Positions 26,791 to 37,898 of a DNA stretch of 64,000 nt are shown here, one piece after another (within the stretch, counting starts at the first letter, position 1; each line of letters opens with the position of its first letter). The stretch lies in assembly GCA_951213105.1 (NCBI GenBank), contig OX578137.1, positions 59,223,236 to 59,287,235 of the forward strand, read 5' to 3'. The notes below the pieces were generated by a model. That model was not told the origin of the DNA, made no database searches, and was given only the letters and a program-made list of their open reading frames with translations. A program made the translations under genes and the position numbers. Origin of the DNA: Amaurobius ferox. Its lineage: Eukaryota > Arthropoda > Arachnida > Araneae > Amaurobiidae.

Positions 26791-28913
26791 AAAGTTTATG
26801 ACTTTAAAAGCCAAACATCATTAATTCATTTTCTTATTTTTTTGTGAAAAGAATACTGGGTGAATATCTGTGATTAATTAAATAAAAAATTTAAATCTAT
26901 TAGAATTTCTGAAAGCATTTTATACTTAATAGGGTCCATACATTTTCTTATACCAAGCAACATGTTTTGTGTTGCTGAAGAACAATACATTAAATAATTA
27001 TATATTGTCGATAAATCACTTTCTTTCTTACTCGCAGGAGGAATTTATCAATTTATACATTTAACTTTTTTAACTACTTTATTCATATATTTATATTTTT
27101 GACAGACTAGATTTTGAAAATCTAGCTTTTAGCTGTATTCAATCAAGATGCAACGCCAAAAATGGTAACTGGTTTACGTTAGCTGTACTACATTTGTTTC
27201 TGCAAATGAAACCAGTTAAAAGTGGAGTACCGCTATATAATAAACGATTGTATAGTTTGAGCTTCAAACTAAGATTCACGTTCCCAGTGAAGCTACCAGT
27301 ATCTGTATGTTTATCACTGTGCAGATTAGGTTTTCTTCTTCTTCTGTCCGAGTGCAGCAACGTTTCTTGTCTCCAATACTATGCTGAACGCATTTTTGAA
27401 AGCCAACAGTTTTGTGCCAAAAAATATTCTGCTTCTCCATGAAAGGACAGTTATGTGCTTTACTCCCATGAATTAGAAATTAGAAGTTTAAGAGTAAATA
27501 TCAATACGTAAAAATAACAGATTATAATCCCCGATCCATATTTCGACTGTTTAAACGGTTAAAACTTTAACATTTTACAGACCACGCTTATTATTCACGT
27601 GCAGTACTGAATATAGAGTCAGAGTCCAACGTCTGTAAGTCCAATGTTTTATAGTCGGGCTAAACTGTATTAAAGATGGTAGACTTCGGCAATACTGGCT
27701 GCTGACGATTACAATATTAATTCAGACCGTTGGGAACTGTAAAATGTGAGATGGTGAAACTGATATTTAAGCATCCAGCTTTTAAATATAAAATAAACAA
27801 TTTAAAGTCGTGAATTTCATGTTCTTTAATTATTTGTAGTGAGAGAACATAGAGCGTATGTGCTGTTTTTATAAGACATCACATGCAATCAATATTGCAC
27901 GTTGGAGTTTATTTCGTCTTATGATACAGTAATTGAATTCCACGCATTTAATCATATTTCAATCCCCGCTACTATAACAATTAACTATTTTCTGTTCAGC
28001 GATTAACACATTTTGTGGCTTTTAATTATTAAATTATTAGTTATGGCTCCACAAATTTAAATTTTTACAGTATATTATTAATAACGATTACAATATTATT
28101 AATAACGATTACGTTAACGACAAATTTACAAGTTGTATCTATTAAAATAACAGTTGTATTGTCATAGTTGTACATCTTTCATATATCATATAAATAACGA
28201 CTGTTTCCTAGTTAAATTTACAGAGAAATAACTGGAAACCCAAAACCAGTATTCTTATTTTGACGTACATGACTTATTCGAAATTATTTCTTTAATGTCA
28301 ATTAACTTTCCACATGTCTGTACACAATTTGAGTGTCACAGAAACATTAAACAGCCCATCAACTATTATGACAATTATGATTCAAACTTGTATTTCAATA
28401 TCATAAACTTAGAAACAAGCTTTTTAACTGTTATGTCTTTAAATTACAATAGATTTATCTTATCTAACTATTGAAAACATACTTTTATGACGCCTAAGGG
28501 AATATAAACTGTCGTTAAAAGTTTAAGTAGTTAAATTTAACAACGTAAAAATCTATTCATAACATTTATTGCTATACTCCTTTACTTTTCCTGTTTTTTC
28601 CTCCTTTTCCTCCTTTATGTTCATACTCCTTTATTTTTTATACTCTAGCGTATTTTATTTGCAAATTTTTATTTCTAAGCCATATTCTGAGTAGCAATGA
28701 ATAAGTAAATTAGATGTAAAAAATTATAGCTCTTAAAGAATATGATTTATGTATATGAAAAGAAATATTATTTTGTATAATTTAGCAAATAATAACTTTG
28801 CGATTTCTATGGCACTTGCAAAGCAAATGTGCTTTCTCCAATTGTGCTTCCTGTTGGAATGCGGAGAAAATATAAATATATAAATTCCTACCAAATATAA
28901 AGTATTATTTATT
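26791..28913. other. Unassigned AT-rich DNA
   Basis: A 73-codon minus frame and an 82-codon plus frame overlap at 27,139-27,442 in a slightly GC-richer patch. Neither shows a motif I know. The remainder is simple AT-rich DNA. Confidence 0.4.
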
Positions 28914-30217
28914 TTTTAACCCTTTCCAACATAGTTGAAAAGTGTTTATTACTTTGTTCATTTTTTCTGTTTGTCCGTTCGCACGATAACTGCCGTAAAA
29001 ATGACTTTATCAAAATGAAATTTTAGTATGTTGTTCAGACGATCTGTGGAACATATGGGAATGAAAATAAAAAATATCACCCAATTAGTTTTGGATTAAA
29101 CCCGGGTTGAAAAAGTGGAATACATTGAAGCCTATGAGACCTAATTTTTTAGACATTTTTTAAGAAAAAATTAAAATTTACAAATTGCTTTGAACATTTT
29201 AAGAAATATTCAAATTATCCCGCAAAATATATAAAAACATTTCAGCAAAATATGTTCGGTACTTTTTAAATAAAAATGAAAATAATAATTACACCCATAT
29301 TATATGAGGAGATCACATGACCCACTTCAGAATAAAATAAGCAATCCATCTTGTGTCAAAATCATGATTTTTAAAGTTCTTTTTATATTATACTTAGTAT
29401 AAAAAGAGAAGAAGTATCCGTCCTAAAACCGCTTTATTTTTGCTTAATTTCTGTGCATCTGTTTTCTGAAACGGTGCAATTACAATATATTAGAGTTTAA
29501 ATGATCATCAAACTTTGATTATTTCCACAGCGATGTCTAATTTTCACTTATGGAGAATGTAAATGCATAAAGCTATAAGATGTGTTGTATAAGGATTGCT
29601 GAATTTCTTTAACGCAAAATTATTTATCTGTGGAATCTCAAATATAGCTAATATGAATGATGTACATCTGTAATTTGCGCAGCAAACGCAATTACCATAT
29701 TTTTTAGTTTGAATGATTATCAAACTTTGATTATTTCTACAATGAAGCTTAATTTTCAAAGTATGCAGAATGTAAACAGATCAAGCTGTTAGATGAGTTG
29801 TATAAGAATTGTTGAAATTTTTAACGTAAAATTACTTAGCTCTGAAGTTTGAATATAGGTAATACGAATGAAATATTCATTGATTTTACACAGAGAAGAT
29901 GACCTTCCCGGCCGTCCATACAGTTACCTTACACCATTCTGGTAGGTCGGACGGTCTGGGTCTCAACAACAACAACAGAGAAGATGACGATTTTATAGCA
30001 TTGTCTTTTTCGATGAAGTTTTAAGCATGGAGTTAGAAAGTACTTTTACCTCCATGGTTTTAAGTTATTAAGTAAAATAAATTATTGTAGTACTGTGATA
30101 TTAAAAATATATCACCGCTAAATGTATTGCATTTTAAAGAGGTTTAAATAAAATTGATACTACAGTTGGAAAGTGTTTCATAATCAATGCTTAATGCATG
30201 ATTGATCGTTCTTGTTA
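28914..30217 (-). mobile_element. Family B hairpin repeat, copy 3, with a SINE tail inserted
   Basis: The terminal hairpin CCTTTCCAACATAGTTGAAA at 28,920-28,942 is followed by GCACGATAACTGCCGTAAAA, GTTTTGGATTAAACC, ATCCGTCCTAAAACCGCTTT near 29,417 and the 5' end at 30,160-30,217. The interior around 29,460-29,860 is partly duplicated, since GATCATCAAACTTTGATTAT and GATTATCAAACTTTGATTAT occur about 200 bases apart. A SINE fragment with target duplication sits at 29,890-29,988. Confidence 0.8.
29890..29988 (+). mobile_element. 5'-truncated SINE (type 1) with 14-bp target duplication
   Basis: ACAGAGAAGATGAC is present at 29,890-29,903 and 29,975-29,988. Between them lie only 71 bases, the SINE 3' end (CTTCCCGGCCGTCC ... 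GGTAGGTCGGACGGTCTGGG) and a (CAA)n tail. A duplication of 14 bp and a simple-repeat tail fit LINE-machinery retrotransposition with early termination. Confidence 0.9.
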
Positions 30218-30754
30218 ATTTCAACTCTGATCTTACAGAGTACTTTTCAATTTACTTTTCAATATCTTAAAAGCATTCAGAAAAGAATTCATGTTTTAAA
30301 TGAGTTGGATTCATGTAAGAAATCTGGTGAAATACGAAAAAAGCAATTTCCTTTACATGTATTAAATATTTCTAATTTGATGTAACAAATCGTTAGAAAT
30401 TTATCTTGAAAATATTTCAGAATATCCATCCCTATAATATTTTCAAGTTGAATTTTTATTGTTGTACTATGTTTTCGATCACTTTATATTAAAACAAAAC
30501 TAGACACAGATGCTGCCTCTAGCGCTGACAAAAGCCTTTTAAAATTTTCTGTTAAGGCTAGTTCAGGACCTATAGCATTAAATGATTTGCAATTTGGCAT
30601 AATCGCTTGGAATAATGTGCCATGAATGACTTCCTATTTTAGTTACTATTTTAAATTAAAATTTCTATTTTGACAAATAAAATCGCTATTTTCATACAAT
30701 TTTGAAGAAAAAATATATTTTACACCACTATTCCTTCATTTATTATTAATTTTA
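30218..30754. other. Unassigned AT-rich DNA
   Basis: Nothing recognised. Confidence 0.4.
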
Positions 30755-31745
30755 TTACTTTCCTTATATACATAATGTATAAGGAAAGGATTGTGACAGG
30801 GTCGAAAATTCGAATTCGAGTTTTCGACAGGAGAGCACGTTTCAAGCATCCCTGATCACGAATCAAACATTTTTGAGGTGATGTCTGTGTGTGTGTATGT
30901 GTGTGTGAAAGTATGTGTGTGTGTGTGAAAGTATGTGTGTGTGTGTGAATGTATGTGTGTGTGTGTGTGTGTCAGTGAGTCTGTGGAGACGATATCTCAC
31001 GAATGAATGGAGCGATTCGAATGAAATTGGGTACAAAAATCACAATCCGTGAATACTGAAAGTCTATTGTTTTTAAACGCAATCGAATGTTCAGACCCCC
31101 CTCAAATTTTCGAGTGAAATTTTGAAAAAATACCAAAAAATCAAAATCTTTAATAAAATTACGCAAATAGACATTTCGTATGTAATTTTTCCTTAGAAAA
31201 CGATTGACTGAAACTTTAGAACGCTAACATACACCCTTCTGGAGATATTGCACATTTTTAAAAAAAAAATTTCAAAAATTCCCATAAATTAAAATTATAT
31301 ATTAACTTTTGAGAAACATGTTCACTTTTCATATGTAATATCATGCGATAAATCTGATGACATCATTGTCGTGGATCTAGCTCGTTCCATTCATATGAAA
31401 AGATACGTTGAGTAATGCTTTTTTGAACGCCAATAGTCATTTATCTGTTATAAGAATAACTTATTTCTCCGTCCATAACGCTTGAGGAGATTTTGGCGCC
31501 CAATTTGGCGGAATGTCGCCAACTTGTCGACTTTTGTAAATGTTGCCAAATTAACGAAAATCTCGTCAAATGGATAAAAATTTCACTAATTCAAAGAAAA
31601 TGACGACTAATTGACGAAAATTCAATATCTAGGAAAGAATATAAGTATCTACTATAAGAATAACTTTCTTTGTTTTTATTGTAGAAGTTGTAAATTCATT
31701 GCATTATATAAGTAAAGTCATGTGCTGACCACATCAAGTTTTTTT
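30755..31745 (-). mobile_element. Family A repeat, copy 6 (full length)
   Basis: The hairpin ACTTTCCTTATATACA...TATAAGGAAAG lies at 30,759-30,788. It is followed by a broken GT tract at 30,885-30,972 built from TGTGTGTGTGAAAGTATG units, the GATATCTCACGAATGAATGG phrase, the GGATCTAGCTCGTTCCATTC segment near 31,372 and the 5' end ACATCAAGTTTTTTTAT. First of three copies in the same orientation. Confidence 0.85.
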
Positions 31746-31946
31746 ATCTATAACGTTCATGTGTCTTTATTTTACCTTTTTCATTTATCTTTATCGTTCC
31801 AACCAGTCATTATTGAAAATGCTTTTATAGTTCCATTTCAGAAGAAGTTATATTTAATTAATTTAAACAATTAAAAATAATTGTATTATTCAAAACTCTA
31901 ATGAAGTTACTTTTGAGAATTTTGATCTTTTACTATCGGTATCGTT

Positions 31947-32091
31947 ATTACTTTACTTATATACATAATGTATAAGGAAAGTATTGTGACGGGGTCGAAA
32001 ATTCGAATTCGAATTTTCGACGGGAGAGCACGTTTCAAGCATCCCTGATCACGAATCAAACATTTTAAGTGATATTTGTGTGTGTGTGAAA

Positions 32092-32159
<68 letters not shown>

Positions 32160-32969
32160 GTGTCAGTGAGTCTATCAGTGAGTCTGTGGAGACGATACTG
32201 ACGAACGAATGGACCGATTCCAACGAAATTTGGCACGTAAATCACAATCCGTAAACACTGGAAGCCTATTGTTTTTATACGCAATTGAATGTTCAGAACT
32301 CCCCTAAATTTTCGAGTGAAATTTTGAAACAATCGTCAAAAATCAAAACCACTACTAAAGTTACGCAAATAAACATTTCTTATGTAAATTTTCATTCGAA
32401 AAAAATTGGCATAAATTTTAGAACGCTAACATGAACTGTTCTCGAGGTATTGCACATTTTAAAAAAAAATAACAAAAGTCATATAGAATAAAAAAAAATA
32501 TTTCCTATTGAGGAAAATGTTCACTTTTCATATGTAATACCATGCGATAAATTGGGTGACATCATTCTCGTGGATATATCTCGTTCCATTCATGAAAAAA
32601 GGAACTTTGAGTAATTTTTTGTGTTTGAACGCCAATAGTCAATTATCTGCTGTAAGGATAATTTATTTCTTCGTCCATAACGCGTGGCGAGATTTTGGAG
32701 CCGAATTCGGTGGAATGTCGCCAACTTGGCGACTTTTTTAAACGTTGCTGAATTAACGAAAAACTCGCCAAATGGATAAAAATGACGGTAAATCAATGAC
32801 GACTCATTGATGATGACGACATGGAATATGACGACTCATTGACGAAAATTCAATATCTTGGAAAGAATATAAATATCTACTATAAAAATATTCTATTTTT
32901 TTTTCTGTAAAAGTAGTAAATTCATTGTATTATATAAGGAAAGTCATGTGCTGCCCACATCAGATTTTT
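31947..32969 (-). mobile_element. Family A repeat, copy 7 (full length)
   Basis: Same order as copy 6, with a long uninterrupted (TG)n tract at about 32,095-32,160. Near 32,800-32,840 a small local duplication (ATGACGACTCATTGA twice) is specific to this copy. Its 5' end (CCCACATCAGATTTTT, ending 32,969) abuts the hairpin of copy 8 without a spacer. The 141-codon minus frame at 31,907-32,332 is generated by the GT tract. Confidence 0.85.
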
Positions 32970-33903
32970 ACTTTCCTTATATACATAATGTATAAGGAAA
33001 TTATTGTGACGTTGTTGAAAATTCGAAATCGAGTTTTCGACGGGAGATCACGTTTCAGGCATCCCTGATCACGAATCAAACATTTTTGAAGTGATGTCTG
33101 TGTGTGTGTGTGAAAGTATGTGTGTGTGTGTCAGTGAGTCTGTGGAGACGATAACTGACGAACGAATGGACCGATTCGAACGAAATTTGATACAAAAATC
33201 ACAATCTGTAAACACTGGAAGCCTATTGTTTTTATGCGCAATTGAATGTTCAGAACCCTCCTAAATTTTCGAGTGAAGTTTTGAAAAAATCGTCAAAAAA
33301 TCAAAACCGCTAATAAAGTTACGCAAATAGACATTTCTTATGTAATTTTTCATTAGAAAACGATTGACATAAATTGTAGAAATCTAATATGAACCGTTCT
33401 CGAGATATTGCACATTTCTCAAAAACATTATCAAAATGTTATATAAAATAAAAAAAAAATTCCTATTGAGAAACATGTTCACTTTCCATATGTAATACCA
33501 TGCGATTAATTTGGTGACATCATTCTCCTGGATCTAGCTTGTTCCATTCATGAAAAAAGATACTTTGAGTAATACTTTTTTATTTGAACGCCAATAGTCA
33601 TTTATCTGCTGTAAGAATAACTTATTTCTCCGTCCATAACGCTTGGCGAAATTTTGGTGACGAATTTGGCGGAATGTCGCCAACTTGCCGACATTTTTAA
33701 TTGTTGCTAAATTAGCAAAAATCTCGCCAAATTGATAAAAATGACGCTAAATCAATGAAAATAACGAATAATTGAAGAAAATTCAATATCTTGGAAAGAA
33801 TATAAGTATCTACTATAAGAATAACATTTTTTTAACTGTAAAAGTAGTAAATTCATTGCATTATATAAGGAAAGTCATGTGTTGCCCACATCAGATTTTT
33901 TTA
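32970..33903 (-). mobile_element. Family A repeat, copy 8 (full length, head-to-tail with copy 7)
   Basis: Hairpin at 32,970-33,000, short GT tract at 33,097-33,132, TTGGCGA/TCGCC block near 33,640-33,690, 5' end TTGCCCACATCAGATTTTTT at 33,884-33,903. The junction with copy 7 is seamless and both have the same orientation. Confidence 0.85.
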
Positions 33904-34089
33904 AATGTCTTGTTGTTCTAAATATGTAACTGAAAGTCACACACTTACACTTCGCAGGTGGGATGAAAGAGCTCAGGAAACCAGATCCAGGGTTTGAAGA
34001 GCGTCAGCAAACAAGTGGTCAAGCCCCAACGTTTGCTTTACGCTAGCATAGCAAACGAGACGAAGCTTGTAAGGTTAGTGAGCGGGGGA

Positions 34090-34345
34090 AGATCTTTAAA
34101 TTTATTCTGTTTTATTTTTAATATTTCAACACGTTCAATCTCACATTCTATGTCACATCAGAATATTCGCACTAATTCTCTATTGGCAGTTTTCGGAATA
34201 ACAGAATTAGTATTCTTCCTGAAATGTCATCCTCAGAATAATTTTGTCTTGCACTGTTTCTGATCTCAACCTCATAGTCAAATGTCTGCATCTGTTGCAC
34301 ACAAAATGCAGATAGCTTTACCAACTTGTCGTCAAGTCCTACATA
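34090..34345. repeat. Dispersed repeat D, copy 1
   Basis: Shares, in order, TTTCAACACGTTCAATCTCA, AATTCTCTATTGGCAGT, GAATTAGTATTCTTCCTGAA and CTCATAGTCAAATGTCTG with 35,095-35,345. More distant versions occur near 43,195-43,400 and 45,180-45,420. Not coding; identity unknown. Confidence 0.65.
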
Positions 34346-34399
34346 CACGTTCGTTCAATCACTGTATCGGTCATCAGATAAACAATAATACTTGCCATC

Positions 34400-34970
34400 A
34401 ATCAACTCATATCCCCCATGAAACTATCACCTTTTGGAAATGTGGTTGCAGACGTGTCACTTGGGTGCTGCTTTTCCCTGATTTCAAGTCATTGTCGACA
34501 GTGCTTGGATTGGTGTCATTCATGGCTGATCTGGGATTCAACATGGCATCATGGCGTCTTCCATGACGGATTAGGCCACAGCAACTGCCTTATACTCGTA
34601 TATCAGTGACGAGATGAACAAAACTACCCATCCAACTGAGCCAAACGATCGATAACCGGAACACAGTGCGTTATGCTCTGAGGGATCGAACATCTAGGAT
34701 AGCAGTTCAGTTCTGAAATGTGTTGAAGGCAATTTAGCAGATCAGTGTTAAGCTTCTAAAATTTTAGAACCAGTAGTAATTACCTTCATAAATGGTGCAA
34801 ATGACGAATTATTTCAGCTCGATAACACACATCGCCATTCAGAAAACAATCAGATATATCTACAAGGTATCAACATGCTCCCATGGAGTTCCATATTCCC
34901 TGATTTATTCTTAATAGGAAATATCTGGGGCAACATCGAATGTCATCTACAGGCAATATTAAATATTTGA
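34400..34970 (+). pseudogene. Tc1-like transposase remnant (DD34E type)
   Basis: The C-terminal part reads openly at 34,764-34,970 and matches the Tc1 family layout: a PVVITFINGA-type segment, then FQLDN (second catalytic Asp, codon 34,821-34,823), then NMLPWSSIFPDL, where the family has VLPWPA-SPDL. The residue that should be the catalytic Glu of the IEHLW motif is Gly (LIGNIWG), and the Asp-to-Glu distance is about three residues short. An earlier piece in another frame (about 34,490-34,575) reads RQCLDWCHSWLIWDST, like the RQRLxWCxxHxxWT region before the first Asp. The parts lie in different frames with stops between them, so this is a dead copy. Terminal inverted repeats were not found. 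Confidence 0.75.
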
Positions 34971-35094
34971 TGGTAAGTTCATAATTTCTATAACGTCACA
35001 GGGATCATCAATGAAATTAAATTTAATTTTTAGAGATATTGAATTATCAGGGAAAGTATTCAATTAAGTTTCAAACAAATGAATTATTCATTTA

Positions 35095-35400
35095 AATTTA
35101 TTTTGTTTATATCGGTATTTTAACACACTCAATCTCATATTCAATAGCGAATCAGAATATCCTAATTTTCTATTAGCAGTGTTCATAATGACTGAATTAG
35201 TATTCACCCTGAAATGTTGTCCTCCGAATAATCGTATCTAACTATCACTACCATGTTTCTAATCTCAAACTCATAGTCAAATGTCTGAATGTCTGAATGT
35301 GCTGCACACAAAATGCAGATAATTTTAAACCCTTTCATATAACTAATTCTCCTGATTCAAATTCATACGAGATGCTAAGATTCTAAACAGCACTAATTTC
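35095..35400. repeat. Dispersed repeat D, copy 2
   Basis: Direct repeat of 34,090-34,345 about 1 kb downstream, with the transposase remnant between them. It contains TTTTAACACACTCAATCTCA, AATTTTCTATTAGCAGTG and CTCATAGTCAAATGTCTGAA. The phrase AATGTCTG is doubled in this copy. Confidence 0.65.
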
Positions 35401-35952
35401 AATTGCATAAATTTTCGTCTTGTACGCATCCAAATATCATTGGAAATGAAGATTTTCAATCAATTTCCATTTCAGTAAGCAATTGATGTATGCGAAATAT
35501 TGGTAAAAATGTCTTGCTATAAGACGATAAAAGAAATAATACATAAACATCCGATTATAACGTAATTGGGACCGTTAAAATTTACACACACTTGAAATGA
35601 TAAAATGTAACTTGTCTGCACAAATTTATGCATAATGTTACGAACTCATCCTCAGGAATCGTGGGTGTGCAAGCAGAATACAAGAACGCGTCCAATTTTC
35701 TGGATAACTGACGTTTATTCACAAGCACAAAGTAAACAGAAACAATATATAATCAAATAGCACTTAAATGCTTCACTATTTTCACAAAATAACTGATATT
35801 ATTCACAGAATATTGACGAAAGTAATTTCACAAAACAGCAGCTACAATTTCCAAAACATGGACGACAATCGCAGTTCAATGTATCTCGTGTCACAACAAC
35901 TCGACAACTACACCGCAACAGAGGGGTGAGTCCTTTTCATAGTCTCTCCATA

Positions 35953-35965
35953 GAAACTTCTGGAA
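35953..35965. promoter_or_regulatory. Heat-shock element (three units)
   Basis: GAA-ac-TTC-tg-GAA: three alternating GAA/TTC blocks with two-base spacers, the HSF consensus. Confidence 0.7.
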
Positions 35966-36005
35966 ATACGAGTATCTATATATCAAAGAATAATCGTTCT
36001 ACCGG

Positions 36006-36028
36006 GAAGTTTCTGGAACATTCCGGAA
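36006..36028. promoter_or_regulatory. Heat-shock element (five perfect units)
   Basis: GAA-gt-TTC-tg-GAA-ca-TTC-cg-GAA, i.e. five perfect alternating blocks in phase, 41 bases from the three-unit element. Fifteen specified positions all match, so chance is unlikely. HSF trimers bind such arrays cooperatively; use in this organism is inferred. Confidence 0.82.
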
Positions 36029-36213
36029 ATCAGCAAATGTCGCCAAATTGGCAATAAATCATCAAATATGACAACCTTTCTTCTAACTGGGAAATTCTGG
36101 AAACCCTATACTGACGTCATGGACTGTGTTTACTTCGCCAGGCCTTCGAGATAGGCGAAAGAAAAGGAGCCAAAGGGAATATTGCGCGTTAACAATGAAC
36201 AATAACAGTTACA

Positions 36214-36594
36214 TTTTTGTATGTACAATTACAGAAAAGTATTGTGAACGTTTTTATAATATGGGTATTGGGATGAAAGGTATCCAAAATAATGAAATTA
36301 TAAGTAAAAAACACATTGCACAAAGGATAAGTAAAACTGGAGCAGCACATTCAAGCACAAATAAAATTTTTAAAAATTTATTGGTTCTCTAGCACTGACA
36401 AAGGGGATTCAGCGTATCCTCTTAACAACAATATGCTGCATATTTTATTTTATTTGTGAATAAACACACTGCTCAAGTTTTACTTAATGAACTTTTATCT
36501 CGAAAAATATTTTTATACATATTTCTCGTTTAGACTCTTACAAAGTAAAACTATCAAAGTTCTTATATTTCAAAGCAATATATATATTTCAATT
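36214..36594. other. Spacer holding an inverted low-copy repeat
   Basis: 36,385-36,530 matches, in inverse orientation, 47,155-47,290. The shared core is GGTTCTCTAGCACTGACAAA, then CAGCGTATCC, then ACTGCTCAAGTTTTACTTAA. On the minus strand the best frame reads an IR-[W/stop]-IPF-SAREP-like peptide in both copies, with a stop in this one. Function unknown. Confidence 0.5.
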
Positions 36595-36857
36595 CCGTCA
36601 TTTGAATGAAGTTCATTTTTTTCGATGAAGTTTTAAGTTTTCAAATATGATAAATTAATGTAGTATTGTGATAATTTTAAAAATATTACCGAGGAACATC
36701 CATAAGAAATCCATTCATAAGAAATCACCATTTGCGTAATATTATTGAAAGTTCTGATATTTTAACGCATTTTAGTGATGTTTATATAAAATTGCGTTGA
36801 AGTTGGAAGTGGTTCATAATCACTGCTTTCTGCATGATTGATCTTTCTTGTTTTTAT
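36595..36857 (-). mobile_element. Family B repeat, copy 4 (5' end fragment)
   Basis: Matches the last 260 bases of other minus-oriented copies: TTCATTTTTTTCGATGAAGT, ATTACCGAGGAAC, then AAATTGCGTTGAAGTTGGAA and CATGATTGATCTTTCTTG. About 70 bases at 36,708-36,775 (ATCCATAAGAAATC... type) are extra and recur at 36,960-37,020 inside the neighbouring family A fragment, so a local exchange or duplication has occurred. Confidence 0.65.
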
Positions 36858-36884
36858 TTTATGAAACTTTTTGTTAAATTTATT

Positions 36885-37295
36885 TTTAAATTTTGAAATA
36901 TCTCGTGAACGGTCCATGCCAGCGTTATAAAGTTTGTGTCATTCGTTATCTAATGAAACATCCATAAGAAATCACCATTTGCGTAATACTATTGGAAGTT
37001 CTGATATTTTAATGAATTTTTCAAAATTCATTCTAAAATGTGGAAATCTTTCGGACATTTAAATGCGTTTAAAATCAGAATAAGGTTCCAGTATTAACTG
37101 ATTATAATATTTGTACAAAATTTCATTGAAGACGCTCTATTCGTTCGTGAGATATCCACAGTCTCTCTCACACATACGTGCACGCACATATACGCAGCCA
37201 TTACCTCTAAAGTGTTCGATTCGAGTTCAGGGATTCTTGAAACGTGCTCTTCCGTCGAAAGTTTTAATTCGGATTTTCAACCCCGACATACTAAT
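36885..37295 (+). mobile_element. Family A repeat, copy 9 (3' half)
   Basis: Plus orientation: AAATATCTCGTGAACGGTCC, AATGAAACATCCATAAGAAA, ACGCTCTATTCGTTCGTGAG, a short ACACATACGTGCACGCACA tract, then TTCAGGGATTCTTGAAACGT and TTTTCAACCCCGACA. The terminal hairpin is lost. Confidence 0.65.
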
Positions 37296-37765
37296 TATTA
37301 GGAGATTAATTATTCTTATTATTAATTTCAGATAGTCACCAAACTTGGTATAATAATTCCTAATAAGTTAGTTATGTAAAAATCCTTATTCAAGCCTTAC
37401 ACTTATTACAATAATCACTGTCATTTACACAATCTTCATGTAACAATACCTTGCAATGTCTCCAGTCACATTTGGAACCTCGCCTGTCACAGAAATCATA
37501 ATCAATATTAGTAATTTAGATACACATTTTAAAAAAACTGTAGTATTCACAATTTTTGAAAGCTAAAACCTGATATAAAATACAACAATTGTACACCAAT
37601 CTTCGTCAGGTGTAAATGAAGCAGTCAGTCAGACAAATGATGCTTTAACTAAGGTGATATCTTACACCAATGATGGAAACAAGATACCCCTCCACTCATT
37701 TGTCACATAGAGTCTTCCCAGAAGAAATAGCTTTTCGAGTCTTGAGACAGTCATTTAACGTGTTT
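37296..37765. other. Unassigned DNA
   Basis: Nothing recognised. Confidence 0.4.
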
Positions 37766-37898
37766 TAACTTTCCCCACAATACCCCACAACACATTTGTG
37801 TCAAAAATCGCAACTCAAATTTTCAACGGATCTACACCTTTCGGGAAACTTTAGAATAGGAAAATATTTATTACTTATCCTTTGTATGTGTGTGTGTG

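Larger units (their letters stand above)
35636..36213 (-). mobile_element. Putative solo LTR with heat-shock elements
   Basis: GC-richer segment with edges TGTTACGAACTC and AACAGTTACA, i.e. TG...CA ends. Read on the minus strand it has, in order, two perfect heat-shock elements (36,028-36,006 and 35,965-35,953), a TATA-like CTATGAAAAGG at 35,944-35,934 and an AATAAA at about 35,714-35,709, which is the order expected of an LTR promoter and polyadenylation signal. No target-site duplication is visible at these exact edges and no second copy is in the window, so the boundaries are provisional. Confidence 0.5.
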
